This document shows, piece after piece, positions 1 to 8,167 of a stretch of 64,000 bases of DNA. The stretch comes from Acidovorax sp. MR-S7 (GTDB lineage: Bacteria; Pseudomonadota; Gammaproteobacteria; Burkholderiales; Burkholderiaceae_C). A program made the position numbers and the translations under genes. The notes beneath the pieces were generated by a model that searched no databases, had not been told where the DNA came from, and was given only the letters and a program-made list of their open reading frames with translations. Numbering within the stretch: position 1 is the stretch's first letter; each line of letters begins with the position of its first letter. The DNA is taken from positions 1-64,000 of the forward strand of contig NZ_DF238892.1 of assembly GCF_000400995.2 (NCBI RefSeq), written 5' to 3'.

Positions 1-2
1 CC

Positions 3-626
3 AGGCTCATTTGCTTCATGTCGGCAATGTCTCACATCACGCGGGTGGCGGCAGGGTTGTGCAGACCTTCCCTAGGTATCAGGGTGCTGGCGCTGGATGC
101 GCAGACTTACGAAGACATGGCTCAGGTACTGGAGACTCTCGCCGTTCTGCTCGGCCGGCCTGGCTCGGGCATACGGTTATGGCGGCGGACGAGCGAGCAA
201 CTGGCCATGCTGCAGCGCCAGATCCCGCCAAAGTGGCAGGGCAAAAAGGTGTATTTCGAACTGCACGGCGGCACATCTGCCACGGCCGCTGGCGAGGCAT
301 CGTTCATAGGCCAGACGCTGCAAGGCCTGGGCTTGGTGAATATTGCGGGGCGAGACCTGCCCATGTACCCCCGGCTCAATCCGGAATACGTGGTGCGCGC
401 CAATCCCGATCTGATCATCACCATGGCAGAGACTGCCATACCGCCGTCAAACCGCCAGGGCTGGAATCGCATTGCGGCACTGAGGAACAACGGCCATTGC
501 CGCATACCGAATGACGAATACGACATCCTGGTGCGCCCGGGCCCGCGCATCGACGAAGCGGCGAGGTTGATCGTGCAGTGCTTGCAACGGCTGGCGCTAC
601 CGAATGCTGCCATGTCAAAACAATAG
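3..626 (+). CDS. BtuF-like periplasmic substrate-binding protein, 3' part
   Basis: The frame is open to the window edge, so the 5' end is missing; an internal ATG at 18 is probably not the start. The visible ~200 residues match the C-terminal lobe of class III (BtuF/FhuD-type) binding proteins. There is a 'VLALDAQTYEDMAQVLETLA' helix, then a 'VYFELHG' strand, 'GEASFIGQTLQGLGLVNI', and near the end 'RPGPRIDEAARLI', typical of vitamin B12 or siderophore receptors. It converges on the cobalamin operon, which has its own complete btuF. It could be the receptor of a second corrinoid transporter whose other genes lie left of the window. The family is fairly sure, the ligand is inferred. Confidence 0.7.
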   Translation, partial: RLICFMSAMSHITRVAAGLCRPSLGIRVLALDAQTYEDMAQVLETLAVLLGRPGSGIRLWRRTSEQLAMLQRQIPPKWQGKKVYFELHGGTSATAAGEASFIGQTLQGLGLVNIAGRDLPMYPRLNPEYVVRANPDLIITMAETAIPPSNRQGWNRIAALRNNGHCRIPNDEYDILVRPGPRIDEAARLIVQCLQRLALPNAAMSKQ

Positions 627-650
627 CCGCCCACCCCCCTTGTCCGAGCC

Positions 651-1283
651 TCATCCATTGGCGGTGATCCGCACCGCACCCGGCCAAGCCTGCACCAAAC
701 GCTGTGCTCCGCCGAATACACGGTGGCTGGCGCGCGCCGGAACCTCTCCATCGACCAGCACATGACGCAACCGCAGTGGAGGGGGCTGCCTGACCAGCGA
801 CAGCACGTCAGGGCTGCGGAAGTCACTGAGCACCCAAAGGGTCTTGCGCTCCTCGGCCCGCCTGGACATCAGCGCCCAGGCCGCATGCAGCGCCTGGGCC
901 AGTGGGGTCCCGCCACCACCAGGCAGCGGCTCGATCAGATCGGCATTCCATTGCGGCGCGCGACGCGGCGGCAGACGCCATTGGACTTGCCCCGCGCCAA
1001 AGCACAGCAGCGCGACCGGCGTGCGTTGCACGTAGGCCCAGCGCATCCATTGCAGCAGCAGGCCCTTGGCCTGGGCGAAGGCGCCACTCTCGCGCATCGA
1101 GCCCGAACAGTCGAGTGCGAACACATGCAGCGAATGAAGTTGGCCGAAATGCTGGCGCCAGCGCAAATGCGCGGGCGCGAGCGGCCGGCTGCGCCGCTCG
1201 CGCAGCGTGGCGGGCCAGTCAAGCGTGGCGCCGGGGAAGCGCTGCGCCTTGACTTGCGCATGGCTTGCGAGTCCGTTCCCCAT
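651..1283 (-). CDS. ChlD-type VWA-domain protein, cobaltochelatase accessory subunit
   Basis: A von Willebrand A domain of about 210 residues carries a MIDAS motif (D58-C-S-G-S62 counted from the ATG at 1283), a downstream 'GGGGTPL' threonine loop and 'LSDFRS'. This is the pattern of the ChlD/BchD subunit of Mg/Co chelatases. It is the last gene of the riboswitch-led operon, after the ChlI-type ATPase. ATG 1283 (or TTG 1286) is the first usable start after the ATPase stop at 1334; reading further upstream in this frame only overlaps the ATPase. It is much shorter than full ChlD because the AAA half sits in the neighbouring gene. With CobN and the ATPase it probably forms a three-part cobalt chelatase, replacing CobS/CobT. 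Confidence 0.8.
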   Translation of the reverse strand: MGNGLASHAQVKAQRFPGATLDWPATLRERRSRPLAPAHLRWRQHFGQLHSLHVFALDCSGSMRESGAFAQAKGLLLQWMRWAYVQRTPVALLCFGAGQVQWRLPPRRAPQWNADLIEPLPGGGGTPLAQALHAAWALMSRRAEERKTLWVLSDFRSPDVLSLVRQPPPLRLRHVLVDGEVPARASHRVFGGAQRLVQAWPGAVRITANG

Positions 1284-1333
1284 CAAGAACGCTGCGTCCT
1301 GTTGCCCCCGGCCGGGGCGGTGCGCCGCTGGCG

Positions 1334-2455
1334 TCAGCGCTGCGGGCCGGGGGCGCGGGCTTTTTTTGCGGCCAGTGCCTCCAGGGCAGCCAGCGCCAAT
1401 GCGTCGGCCCGCTGTGCATCCACCGGAGCGCTGGCCACGGGCTGAGGTTCGCCCCAATCAAGGGGCGGCTGTTCCTGGCTATGCGTGGCGGCATTGTTCT
1501 GATGAAAGTTGGCCGTACTGCTGGAGCGCGCCTGGGGCCCAGGCACAGGCGCGGAGGATGGAGAGGGTGCCGATGCGGGAGCAGGCGGAGCTTGGCGTTG
1601 AGGCTCCCCGGCGCGGTGCAGCAGCACCAAGGGCGCGACCTCGGCCACATGGTGCTCCGTGATCGCGTCGCAGCCCTCCCACGCGGCCAGCGCGCGCGCC
1701 GCACGCAGCATCACAAGGTCGGCGCGCAGGCCGTCCACCTGCGCTTCTATGCATTGACGCGCCACTTCCTCGTGCACGGCATCGCTCCAGAGCAGTTGGC
1801 CGGCATCGGCACAGCGCGTACGCGCCTGTCGCAGGCGTTCGGCGATACGGGCTTGCTCCTGCGCATGGTCTTGCAGAAAACCCGCAGGTTCGAGGTCGAA
1901 GCGCAGCCGCGCCTTGACGATGGCGCTGCGCAATCGCGGGTCCTGCGCATTGGCAAGCTGCACGCACAAACCCAGCCGGTCCAGCAGTTGCGGCCGCAGC
2001 GTGCCCTCCTCGGGGTTCATGGTGCCGATCAGCACGAAGCGCGCCGCGTGGCTGTGCGAGATGCCGTCGCGCTCCACGCGGTTGACGCCCGATGCGGCCA
2101 CGTCGAGCAGCACATCGACGATGGCGTCGGGCAGCAGGTTGATTTCATCGACGTAGAGCACGCCGCCGTGCGCCTTGGCCAGCAGGCCGGGCGCGAAGGC
2201 CACCTCGCTGCCCGCCAGCGCTTTCGAGAGGTCGAGGCTGCCGACCACGTGCTCGATGGACGCGCCCAGCGGCAGCGTGACGAAGGGCGCAGGCGCCAGC
2301 ACGTCGGCCAGCGCGCGCGCCGCCGTCGATTTGGCCGTGCCGCGCGGGCCCTGGATCAGCACGCCGCCCAGCGCGGGCTCGATGGCGGCCAGTAGCAGCG
2401 CCTGCACCAGTTGCGGCTGGCCTTGAATCGCCGATAGCGGAAATGTCGGGGTCAT
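1334..2455 (-). CDS. ChlI/BchI-type AAA+ ATPase, cobaltochelatase motor subunit
   Basis: A 373-residue AAA+ ATPase of the magnesium chelatase I family. Walker A is at residues 36-44 (GPRGTAKST) and Walker B is in 'GVLYVDEINLL'. Arginine-rich sensor regions follow, then a low-complexity Ala/Pro-rich tail (from about residue 285) like the linker that joins ATPase and VWA halves in fused homologues. Its start overlaps the cobN stop by four bases (ATGA), indicating translational coupling. In pseudomonads and many betaproteobacteria such a ChlI/ChlD pair lies beside cobN and is thought to power cobalt insertion into hydrogenobyrinic acid diamide; that role here is inferred from the context. Confidence 0.88.
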   Translation of the reverse strand: MTPTFPLSAIQGQPQLVQALLLAAIEPALGGVLIQGPRGTAKSTAARALADVLAPAPFVTLPLGASIEHVVGSLDLSKALAGSEVAFAPGLLAKAHGGVLYVDEINLLPDAIVDVLLDVAASGVNRVERDGISHSHAARFVLIGTMNPEEGTLRPQLLDRLGLCVQLANAQDPRLRSAIVKARLRFDLEPAGFLQDHAQEQARIAERLRQARTRCADAGQLLWSDAVHEEVARQCIEAQVDGLRADLVMLRAARALAAWEGCDAITEHHVAEVAPLVLLHRAGEPQRQAPPAPASAPSPSSAPVPGPQARSSSTANFHQNNAATHSQEQPPLDWGEPQPVASAPVDAQRADALALAALEALAAKKARAPGPQR

Positions 2456-5400
2456 TGCGGCGCGCGTCCTTCCATGAATTCTTCCTGCGCGAGCATCTGC
2501 GCGAGCAGCGCGTCATGCAGATCGCCGGGCTGCTCCCACATGCCCCGGTCGATGGCTTCGAGCAGCCGGCCCACGATGTCGCCCAGCGCCTGCGGGTTGT
2601 GCTCGCGCAGGAACTGGCGCACGGCCTCGTCCTGCACATAGGCTTGCGTGACCAGCGCGTAGTGCGTGTCGGAGACGAGCTGCGTGGTCGCGTCGAAGCC
2701 GAACAGGTAGTCCACCGTGGCTGCCATCTCGAATGCGCCCTTGTAGCCGTGGCGCATGGCGCCGGCAATCCACTTGGGGTTGGTGACGCGGGCGCGCACC
2801 ACGCGGCCGATCTCCTCGGCCAGCGAGCGGATCTTGGCGGACTGCGGGTTGCCGTGGTCGCCGTGGTAAATGGCGGGCTCGCCACCGCCCAGGTGACGCA
2901 CGGCGGCGGCCATGCCGCCCTGGTGCTGGTAGTACTCGCTGGAGTCGAGCAGGTCGTGCTCGCGGCTGTCCTGGTTCTGCAGCACCACGTCGAGCGCCTG
3001 CATGCGGCGCTCCAGCGCCTGGCGCGCGGGCACGCCGTCGGCCTGCTGGCCGTAGGCGAACGCGCCCCAGTGCAGGTAATGGCGCGCAAAGTCGCCCGCG
3101 TCGCTCCATTGGCCCGAGCGCAGCAGGTCGTGCATGTTGGCGCCGTAGCTGCCTGCGGGCGCGCCGAACACGCGCCACAGCGCCTGTTCATGGGCTTGGG
3201 CGCCGTCCATGCCCTGCTCCACCCACGCGGCGGCATCGCGCAGCACGCGCGCACGGATGGGGTTGTCCTCGGCGTCCTCGTCCTGCTCGGCCACGGCGCG
3301 CACGGCGGCGTCGAACATCTGCACCACGCCCGGGAAGGCATCGCGGAAGAAGCCGCTGATGCGCAGCGTCACGTCCACGCGCGGGCGGTGCAGGCCCACG
3401 CGCGGGATGACCTCGAAGTCCACCACGCGCTGGCTGCCCGGTGCCCATTTGGGGCGCACTCCAATCAGCGCGAACGCCTGCGCGATGTCGTCCCCGCCCG
3501 TGCGCATGGTGGCCGTGCCCCAGACCGAGAGGCCGATGGCCGCCGGGTATTCGCCGTGCTCCTGCAGATAGCGCGCGATCAGCCGCTCGCTGGCCTGCTG
3601 GCCCAGCGCCCAGGCGGTCTGCGTGGGAATCGCGCGCGTATCGACGGTGTAGAAATTGCGCCCCGTGGGCAAGGTGTCGCAGCGCCCGCGCGAGGGCGAG
3701 CCGCTGGGCCCCGGCGGCACGAAGCGGCCTTGCAGCGCGCGCGAGAACTGTCGCAGTTCCTCGCTGCCGCAGGCGTCGAGCGCGGGGGCGATCTGTGCGT
3801 GGATGCGGTGCAGGGCCTGCCGTGTCTGCGGCCAGTCCCGGGCGGTCTCGGGCCGGGCCAGCACTTGCAAGGCCAGCAGTTCCAGCCGCTCGCGCGTGTC
3901 GCCGCCGTGGCGCCAGGGGCCGGGGTCGAGTTCGGCCAGCACCTGCGGGCGCGGCCCGGTCCAAGCGACGGCCGCGTCCATGTCCAGCGGGTTCCAGTCG
4001 CAGCCGGGCAGCAGGTCGGCAGCCAGCGCGTTCAGCAGGCCCTGCTCGCCCGCCGCCGGGTAGCGCGTCAGGGCGAGCAGCGTGGAGTCGCGCAGGCTGC
4101 CCTCGGGCGAGCGGCCAAAGATGTGCAGGCCGTCGCGTATCTGGGTTTCTTTAAGCTCGCACAGATAGGCGTCGATGCGCTCCAGGACTTGATCGTCCTG
4201 CGCGGCGTCCACGCCCAGTTCGCTCAGCAAATCCTGGCATTTCGCGCAGTCCAGTATCTGACAGCGCAGCAGCACGGCACGGCGCTGATCGACGAGCAGC
4301 GCGTCGTAGTACTCATCCACCAGCCGCTCCAGCTCCTGCATGGGGCCGCGGTTCTCGGCGCGCGTGAGCGGCGGCATCAGGTGGTCGATGATGACGGCCT
4401 GGCTGCGGCGCTTGGCCTGAGCGCCCTCGCCGGGGTCGTTGACGATGAACGGATAGACGTGTGGCAGCGGCCCCAGGATGGCGTCGGGCCAGCAGTGTTG
4501 CGACAGCGCCAAGCTTTTGCCGGGCAGCCATTCGAGGTTGCCGTGCTTGCCCACATGCACGATGGCATCGACGGCGAAGCTGTCGCGCAGCCAGAAGTAG
4601 AAGGCCAGGTAGTAGTGCGGCGGCACCAGCTCGGCGTCGTGGTATTGGGCGTAGCCGTTGCGGCCATCGAGCGAGCGTGCGGGCTGTATGCCGACGAAGA
4701 CGTTGCCGAGTTGCAGCCCGGCCACCATGAACCAGCCATCGCGCAGCATGGGGTCTTGCTCGGGTGTGCCCCACTGGGCGGTGATTGCGTCGGCCATGCC
4801 CTCGGGCAGTTGCGCCAGCCGCTCGCTATAGGCGTGCAGCGAATAGCCCTGCTGTGCACGGCGCAGTGGCCATTTTGCCGGGTCATTGGCAATGCCCTGC
4901 TGCAAGCGCTCCATCAGCGCCTGGCCGCTGGCGGGGCGCTCTGCTGCATCGCCCAGGCTCCAGCCGTCGCGCTCCAGTTGCGCCAGCAGCGCGATCACGG
5001 ATTCGGGCGTATCCAGCCCTACCCCGCTGCCCATGCGCGCCTCGCTGCCGGGGTAGTTGGCGAGCACCAGCGCGGCGCGCTTGGCGGCGGCGCTCTTGCT
5101 GCGCAGCGCGCACCAGCGCCGCGCCAGCTCCGCGATCCATGCCACGCGGTCGGGCTCAGGCTGGTAGGCCACCACGTCGGTCTGCGTGAGCTCGCAGCGG
5201 TGCGCCAGGCCCTTGAAGCTCATGGCGCGCGTCATGATGCGGCCGTCCATCTCGGGCAGCACCACCTGCATGGCGATGTCGCGCGGGCGCAGGCCCTGGG
5301 CGTCGGCCAGCCAGTCGTCGCGGTTGGCACCGCTGGCGATCACCTGGAGCACGGGCACGTCGCCCGCCAGCGCATCCGTATCGCCGCCGCCGCGCGCGTG

Positions 5401-6255
5401 CTCGCCCAGCGCGGCGAAGGCCGTGGTGTTGAGGATGAGTTGTACGTTGTGCGCCACGCACAGCGCGCGCAACGTTTCCAGGCACAGCGCGTCTTTGAGC
5501 GATTCGAGCGCCAACGGCAGCGGGTTCAGGCCCTCGGCGAGAAGCGCCCCGGCCATGGCGTCGAAGGCATCGGTGTTGGCGGCCAGCAGGTGCGAGCGGT
5601 AGAACACCAGCATCACCACGGGCGCGCCGGGCTTCCAGCGCGCCTGCAAATCGTCGAGGCCGGGAACGCGGCCCGGCGCATCGCCCATCCAGGCCAGCGG
5701 CACATGCACGGCCACGGGCGGCAGCACGCGCACCGGCGCGCCCTCCACGGCACGGCCCAGCCCCCAGGCTGCGCCCATGCGCAGGAATTCGCGCGCATTG
5801 CCCAGGCCCCCGGCGCGCAGGTATTGCCACAGCGCGCGGCTGTGCTCGGGCGCCAGCGTGCCCTTGACCAGCAGTTCGGCATCTTCCTGGCTGTCGCCCG
5901 AGAACATCGCCAGCTTCTGCCCCTGCTGCTGCGCGAGCTTGCGCAGTTGCTCCATGCCATAGGGCCAGGCCGACTCCGCGCCCAGGTGATCGACGATGAC
6001 CAGCCTGGCGTGTTGCAGCACTTCGTCGATGTACAGGTCGAGCGACGCGCTCTGGCGCAGGTGCAGCAGGTTCGCTAATCGCAGCGTGGGCGCATCGGGC
6101 TCGGCCTGCTGCCACAGCCGGTAGGCATCGGCCAGCAGCGACAGCGTGGTGTCGGCGGAACTGAGCACCACCATGTCGGCGGGCGTCTGGTCGAGCCGGG
6201 TGACGATGCTCTCGTCTTCGACAAAGCCGCCAGGGCGGGTGCTGAGTAGGTGCAT
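2452..6255 (-). CDS. cobN: Cobaltochelatase subunit CobN
   Basis: At 1267 residues this is the usual length for CobN, the large catalytic subunit that inserts Co2+ into the corrin ring in the aerobic B12 pathway. It shares the fold of the magnesium chelatase H subunit. Family blocks visible include 'VVMLVFYRSHLLAANTDAFD' near residue 235, 'VHVGKHGNLEWLPGKSLALS' near residue 570 and 'GHHAMRTGGDDIAQA'-like sequence in the last third ('MRTGGDDIAQAF'). The stop overlaps the ChlI-type ATPase start. Upstream lies a palindromic repeat (6259-6312) and then cobW. No precorrin methyltransferase genes are in this window, so whether the host makes or only imports corrinoids cannot be judged here. Confidence 0.95.
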   Translation of the reverse strand: MHLLSTRPGGFVEDESIVTRLDQTPADMVVLSSADTTLSLLADAYRLWQQAEPDAPTLRLANLLHLRQSASLDLYIDEVLQHARLVIVDHLGAESAWPYGMEQLRKLAQQQGQKLAMFSGDSQEDAELLVKGTLAPEHSRALWQYLRAGGLGNAREFLRMGAAWGLGRAVEGAPVRVLPPVAVHVPLAWMGDAPGRVPGLDDLQARWKPGAPVVMLVFYRSHLLAANTDAFDAMAGALLAEGLNPLPLALESLKDALCLETLRALCVAHNVQLILNTTAFAALGEHARGGGDTDALAGDVPVLQVIASGANRDDWLADAQGLRPRDIAMQVVLPEMDGRIMTRAMSFKGLAHRCELTQTDVVAYQPEPDRVAWIAELARRWCALRSKSAAAKRAALVLANYPGSEARMGSGVGLDTPESVIALLAQLERDGWSLGDAAERPASGQALMERLQQGIANDPAKWPLRRAQQGYSLHAYSERLAQLPEGMADAITAQWGTPEQDPMLRDGWFMVAGLQLGNVFVGIQPARSLDGRNGYAQYHDAELVPPHYYLAFYFWLRDSFAVDAIVHVGKHGNLEWLPGKSLALSQHCWPDAILGPLPHVYPFIVNDPGEGAQAKRRSQAVIIDHLMPPLTRAENRGPMQELERLVDEYYDALLVDQRRAVLLRCQILDCAKCQDLLSELGVDAAQDDQVLERIDAYLCELKETQIRDGLHIFGRSPEGSLRDSTLLALTRYPAAGEQGLLNALAADLLPGCDWNPLDMDAAVAWTGPRPQVLAELDPGPWRHGGDTRERLELLALQVLARPETARDWPQTRQALHRIHAQIAPALDACGSEELRQFSRALQGRFVPPGPSGSPSRGRCDTLPTGRNFYTVDTRAIPTQTAWALGQQASERLIARYLQEHGEYPAAIGLSVWGTATMRTGGDDIAQAFALIGVRPKWAPGSQRVVDFEVIPRVGLHRPRVDVTLRISGFFRDAFPGVVQMFDAAVRAVAEQDEDAEDNPIRARVLRDAAAWVEQGMDGAQAHEQALWRVFGAPAGSYGANMHDLLRSGQWSDAGDFARHYLHWGAFAYGQQADGVPARQALERRMQALDVVLQNQDSREHDLLDSSEYYQHQGGMAAAVRHLGGGEPAIYHGDHGNPQSAKIRSLAEEIGRVVRARVTNPKWIAGAMRHGYKGAFEMAATVDYLFGFDATTQLVSDTHYALVTQAYVQDEAVRQFLREHNPQALGDIVGRLLEAIDRGMWEQPGDLHDALLAQMLAQEEFMEGRAPQ

Positions 6256-6258
6256 GCT

Positions 6259-6312
6259 TCAAAAATGGTAGCTACTTGCGCTTGATGGATAAGCGCTAGA
6301 GGCCAATTTGAC
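6259..6312 (-). repeat. Palindromic repeat copy R1
   Basis: One of nine copies of a ~50-bp element with the core AGCGCTT-N5-AAGCGC followed by AGCAGCTA and a T/A-rich edge. Read on the minus strand this copy gives 'AGCGCTTATCCATCAAGCGC' and then a GTAGCTACC block. It fills the cobW-cobN gap just upstream of the cobN start, so it lies in the operon mRNA and could fold there. Confidence 0.8.
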
Positions 6313-6313
6313 C

Positions 6314-7369
6314 TTAAATTTCCGCACCCGCCAGCGCTGCGCGCAGCACCGCCGCGTCAAGGTGCTGGCCGATGAACACCAGCCGCGTGGCCTGCGCCTC
6401 GCCGTCCTTCCAGGCGCGGTCGAAGTAGGCGTCGAAGCGCCGCCCCACGCCCTGCACCAGCAGGCGCATCTTCTTGCCCGGCAGCGCGGCGAAGCCCTTG
6501 ACGCGCAGCACGGCGTGCTGCTGCACGATGGCTTGCAGCGCCTGCATCAGGCGCTCCTTGTCCACCGCGCCCAGGTCGATGTGCAGCGAGTCGAAGGCGT
6601 CGTGGTCGTGGTCTTCATCGTGGTCGTGGTTGGAGTGGCGCTCGTCGATGTGCGCCTCTGCCGCGCGGTGCTGGCCCAGCAGCACGGCCAGGGGCACGCT
6701 GCCTTGCACGGCCTCGACCATCTTGACGGCGGCGGGCACTTCTTCAGCGACGAGGGCGCGCACCTGGGCCAGTTCTTCGAGGCTGACCAAGTCGGCCTTG
6801 GACAGCACGACCAGGTCGGCGGCGGAAAGCTGGTCTTCAAACAGTTCGTGCAAGTCGGCCTCGTGGTCGAGGTTGGGGTCGGCCTGGCGCTGTTCATCAA
6901 CGGCATGCGGGTCGTGCGCGAACTGGCCTGCGGCGGCGGCGGGAGTGTCCACCATGGTGACGACCGAGTCCACGGTGAAGACGCTCGTGATCTCGGGCCA
7001 CTGGAAGGCCTGCACCAGCGGCTTGGGCAGGGCCAGGCCGCTGGTCTCGATCAGCAACACGTCGATGGCGTCGCGGCGCTCGGCCAGCACCTTCATCACG
7101 GGGAAGAATTCCTCCTGCACGGTGCAGCACATGCAGCCGTTGGCCAGCTCGTAGATCTGGCCCTCGGGCGCGTCGGCGCCGCCTTCTTCCTTGCAGCCGA
7201 TGGCGCAGGTCTTGAGGATTTCGCCGTCGATGCCCAGCTCGCCGAACTCGTTGACGATGACGGCCACGCGCAGGCCTTTGGCCTGTTCGAGGATGTGGCG
7301 CATCAGCGTGGTCTTGCCGCTGCCCAGGAAGCCGGTGACGATGGTGGCGGGGATCTTGGTGGTTTGCAT
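6314..7369 (-). CDS. cobW: CobW-family GTP-dependent metallochaperone
   Basis: A COG0523 G3E GTPase of 351 residues. The P-loop is GFLGSGKTT near the N-terminus and the metal-site motif is C-M-C-C ('NGCMCCTVQEEF'). A histidine/aspartate-rich loop ('HSNHDHDEDHDHD') precedes the CobW C-terminal domain. ATG 7369 is chosen because GGAG lies eight bases upstream; a TTG at 7399 would add ten residues. CobW is known to deliver cobalt to the aerobic cobaltochelatase, and the gene lies directly before cobN in a riboswitch-led operon, so this role fits better than that of the zinc-handling relatives. Confidence 0.92.
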   Translation of the reverse strand: MQTTKIPATIVTGFLGSGKTTLMRHILEQAKGLRVAVIVNEFGELGIDGEILKTCAIGCKEEGGADAPEGQIYELANGCMCCTVQEEFFPVMKVLAERRDAIDVLLIETSGLALPKPLVQAFQWPEITSVFTVDSVVTMVDTPAAAAGQFAHDPHAVDEQRQADPNLDHEADLHELFEDQLSAADLVVLSKADLVSLEELAQVRALVAEEVPAAVKMVEAVQGSVPLAVLLGQHRAAEAHIDERHSNHDHDEDHDHDAFDSLHIDLGAVDKERLMQALQAIVQQHAVLRVKGFAALPGKKMRLLVQGVGRRFDAYFDRAWKDGEAQATRLVFIGQHLDAAVLRAALAGAEI

Positions 7370-7402
7370 GGATCGGGCTCCGAGAAAGAAGAAACTCAAA
7401 AA

Positions 7403-8167
7403 TCAGGGCAAGGCCTTCGGGCCGTGGACGCGCAGCGCCTCATCCACCAGGCCATGCAGCACGTGCTGCGTGAGCACCCGCCCCATATCGGCCTCGGCCA
7501 ATGGGCCGTACCACACACCTTCGGGGTAGACGATCATGAGCGGACCATGGTTGCAGGGGTGCTGGCAACTGGTCTGCAGCAGCATCACGCGCTTCTTGAG
7601 GGCCGGCGTCTCGCGCACCGTCTGCGCGAGCTGCGGCCACTGCTGCACGGCGCCCTTGGCCGCGCAGCGCGGGCCCATGCACCACAGCACGTGGTGCCGA
7701 TGCTCGGGCACGCTGGACCAGCCCACAGGGTCGCGCTCCCAGGCGTCTTCTCCGGTCACGGCGGCCACGTCCGGCAGCGCCAGCGAGCGCCGCACCGTGC
7801 AGGCCAGCATCTCGGGCAGTTGCGGCGTCTGCAGCAGCGGGTCGGCGAAGACGAGCCGGGGGCCATCGGCGCGGCCCGCGCGCCAACGCATGACCAGCTT
7901 GTGCAGCCAGCGGCGCAGCGGCGGCTCGTCGGGCGACATGACGGGGACGATGACGACGGTGCGGGCAGCGGCGCAGGCGTCGAGCGCCTCGGGCAGCGAG
8001 GGGTGCAGACGGTCGGCGAACGCAGGCTGCACCCGCGTCGGCGCGCTGCCCTGGGCGGCCAGCGCCTCGTGCACGCGCTCGGCCAGTTGCGCCAGATCGC
8101 TGGCGGCGGCCGAGTAGACGCCGCCCCGGGCCAGGAGGATGACGGCGATCGGCGCAAGCTCAGTCAT
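7403..8167 (-). CDS. CbiX-like domain fused to thioredoxin-like [2Fe-2S] ferredoxin
   Basis: A 254-residue protein. Residues 1-130 resemble the CbiX/SirB chelatase fold ('ELAPIAVILLARGG...', then 'VVIVPVMSPDE'). Residues 150-250 match the thioredoxin-like [2Fe-2S] ferredoxins, with four cysteines at 163, 168, 201 and 205 (C-x4-C and C-x3-C). The usual Gly-His-Gly of CbiX is replaced by Arg-Gly-Gly, and the second histidine expected after the VPV strand is absent, so chelatase activity is doubtful. The start overlaps the preceding monooxygenase gene by eight bases. The context suggests a role in corrinoid or cobalt metabolism, possibly as an electron carrier. Confidence 0.8.
   Translation of the reverse strand: MTELAPIAVILLARGGVYSAAASDLAQLAERVHEALAAQGSAPTRVQPAFADRLHPSLPEALDACAAARTVVIVPVMSPDEPPLRRWLHKLVMRWRAGRADGPRLVFADPLLQTPQLPEMLACTVRRSLALPDVAAVTGEDAWERDPVGWSSVPEHRHHVLWCMGPRCAAKGAVQQWPQLAQTVRETPALKKRVMLLQTSCQHPCNHGPLMIVYPEGVWYGPLAEADMGRVLTQHVLHGLVDEALRVHGPKALP

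Noticed and set aside
2443-6078. A plus-strand open frame of about 1200 codons opposite cobN
   Set aside because: It is rich in His, Gln, Arg and Ala without any domain, mirrors the cobN codon pattern and is an antisense shadow caused by high GC.
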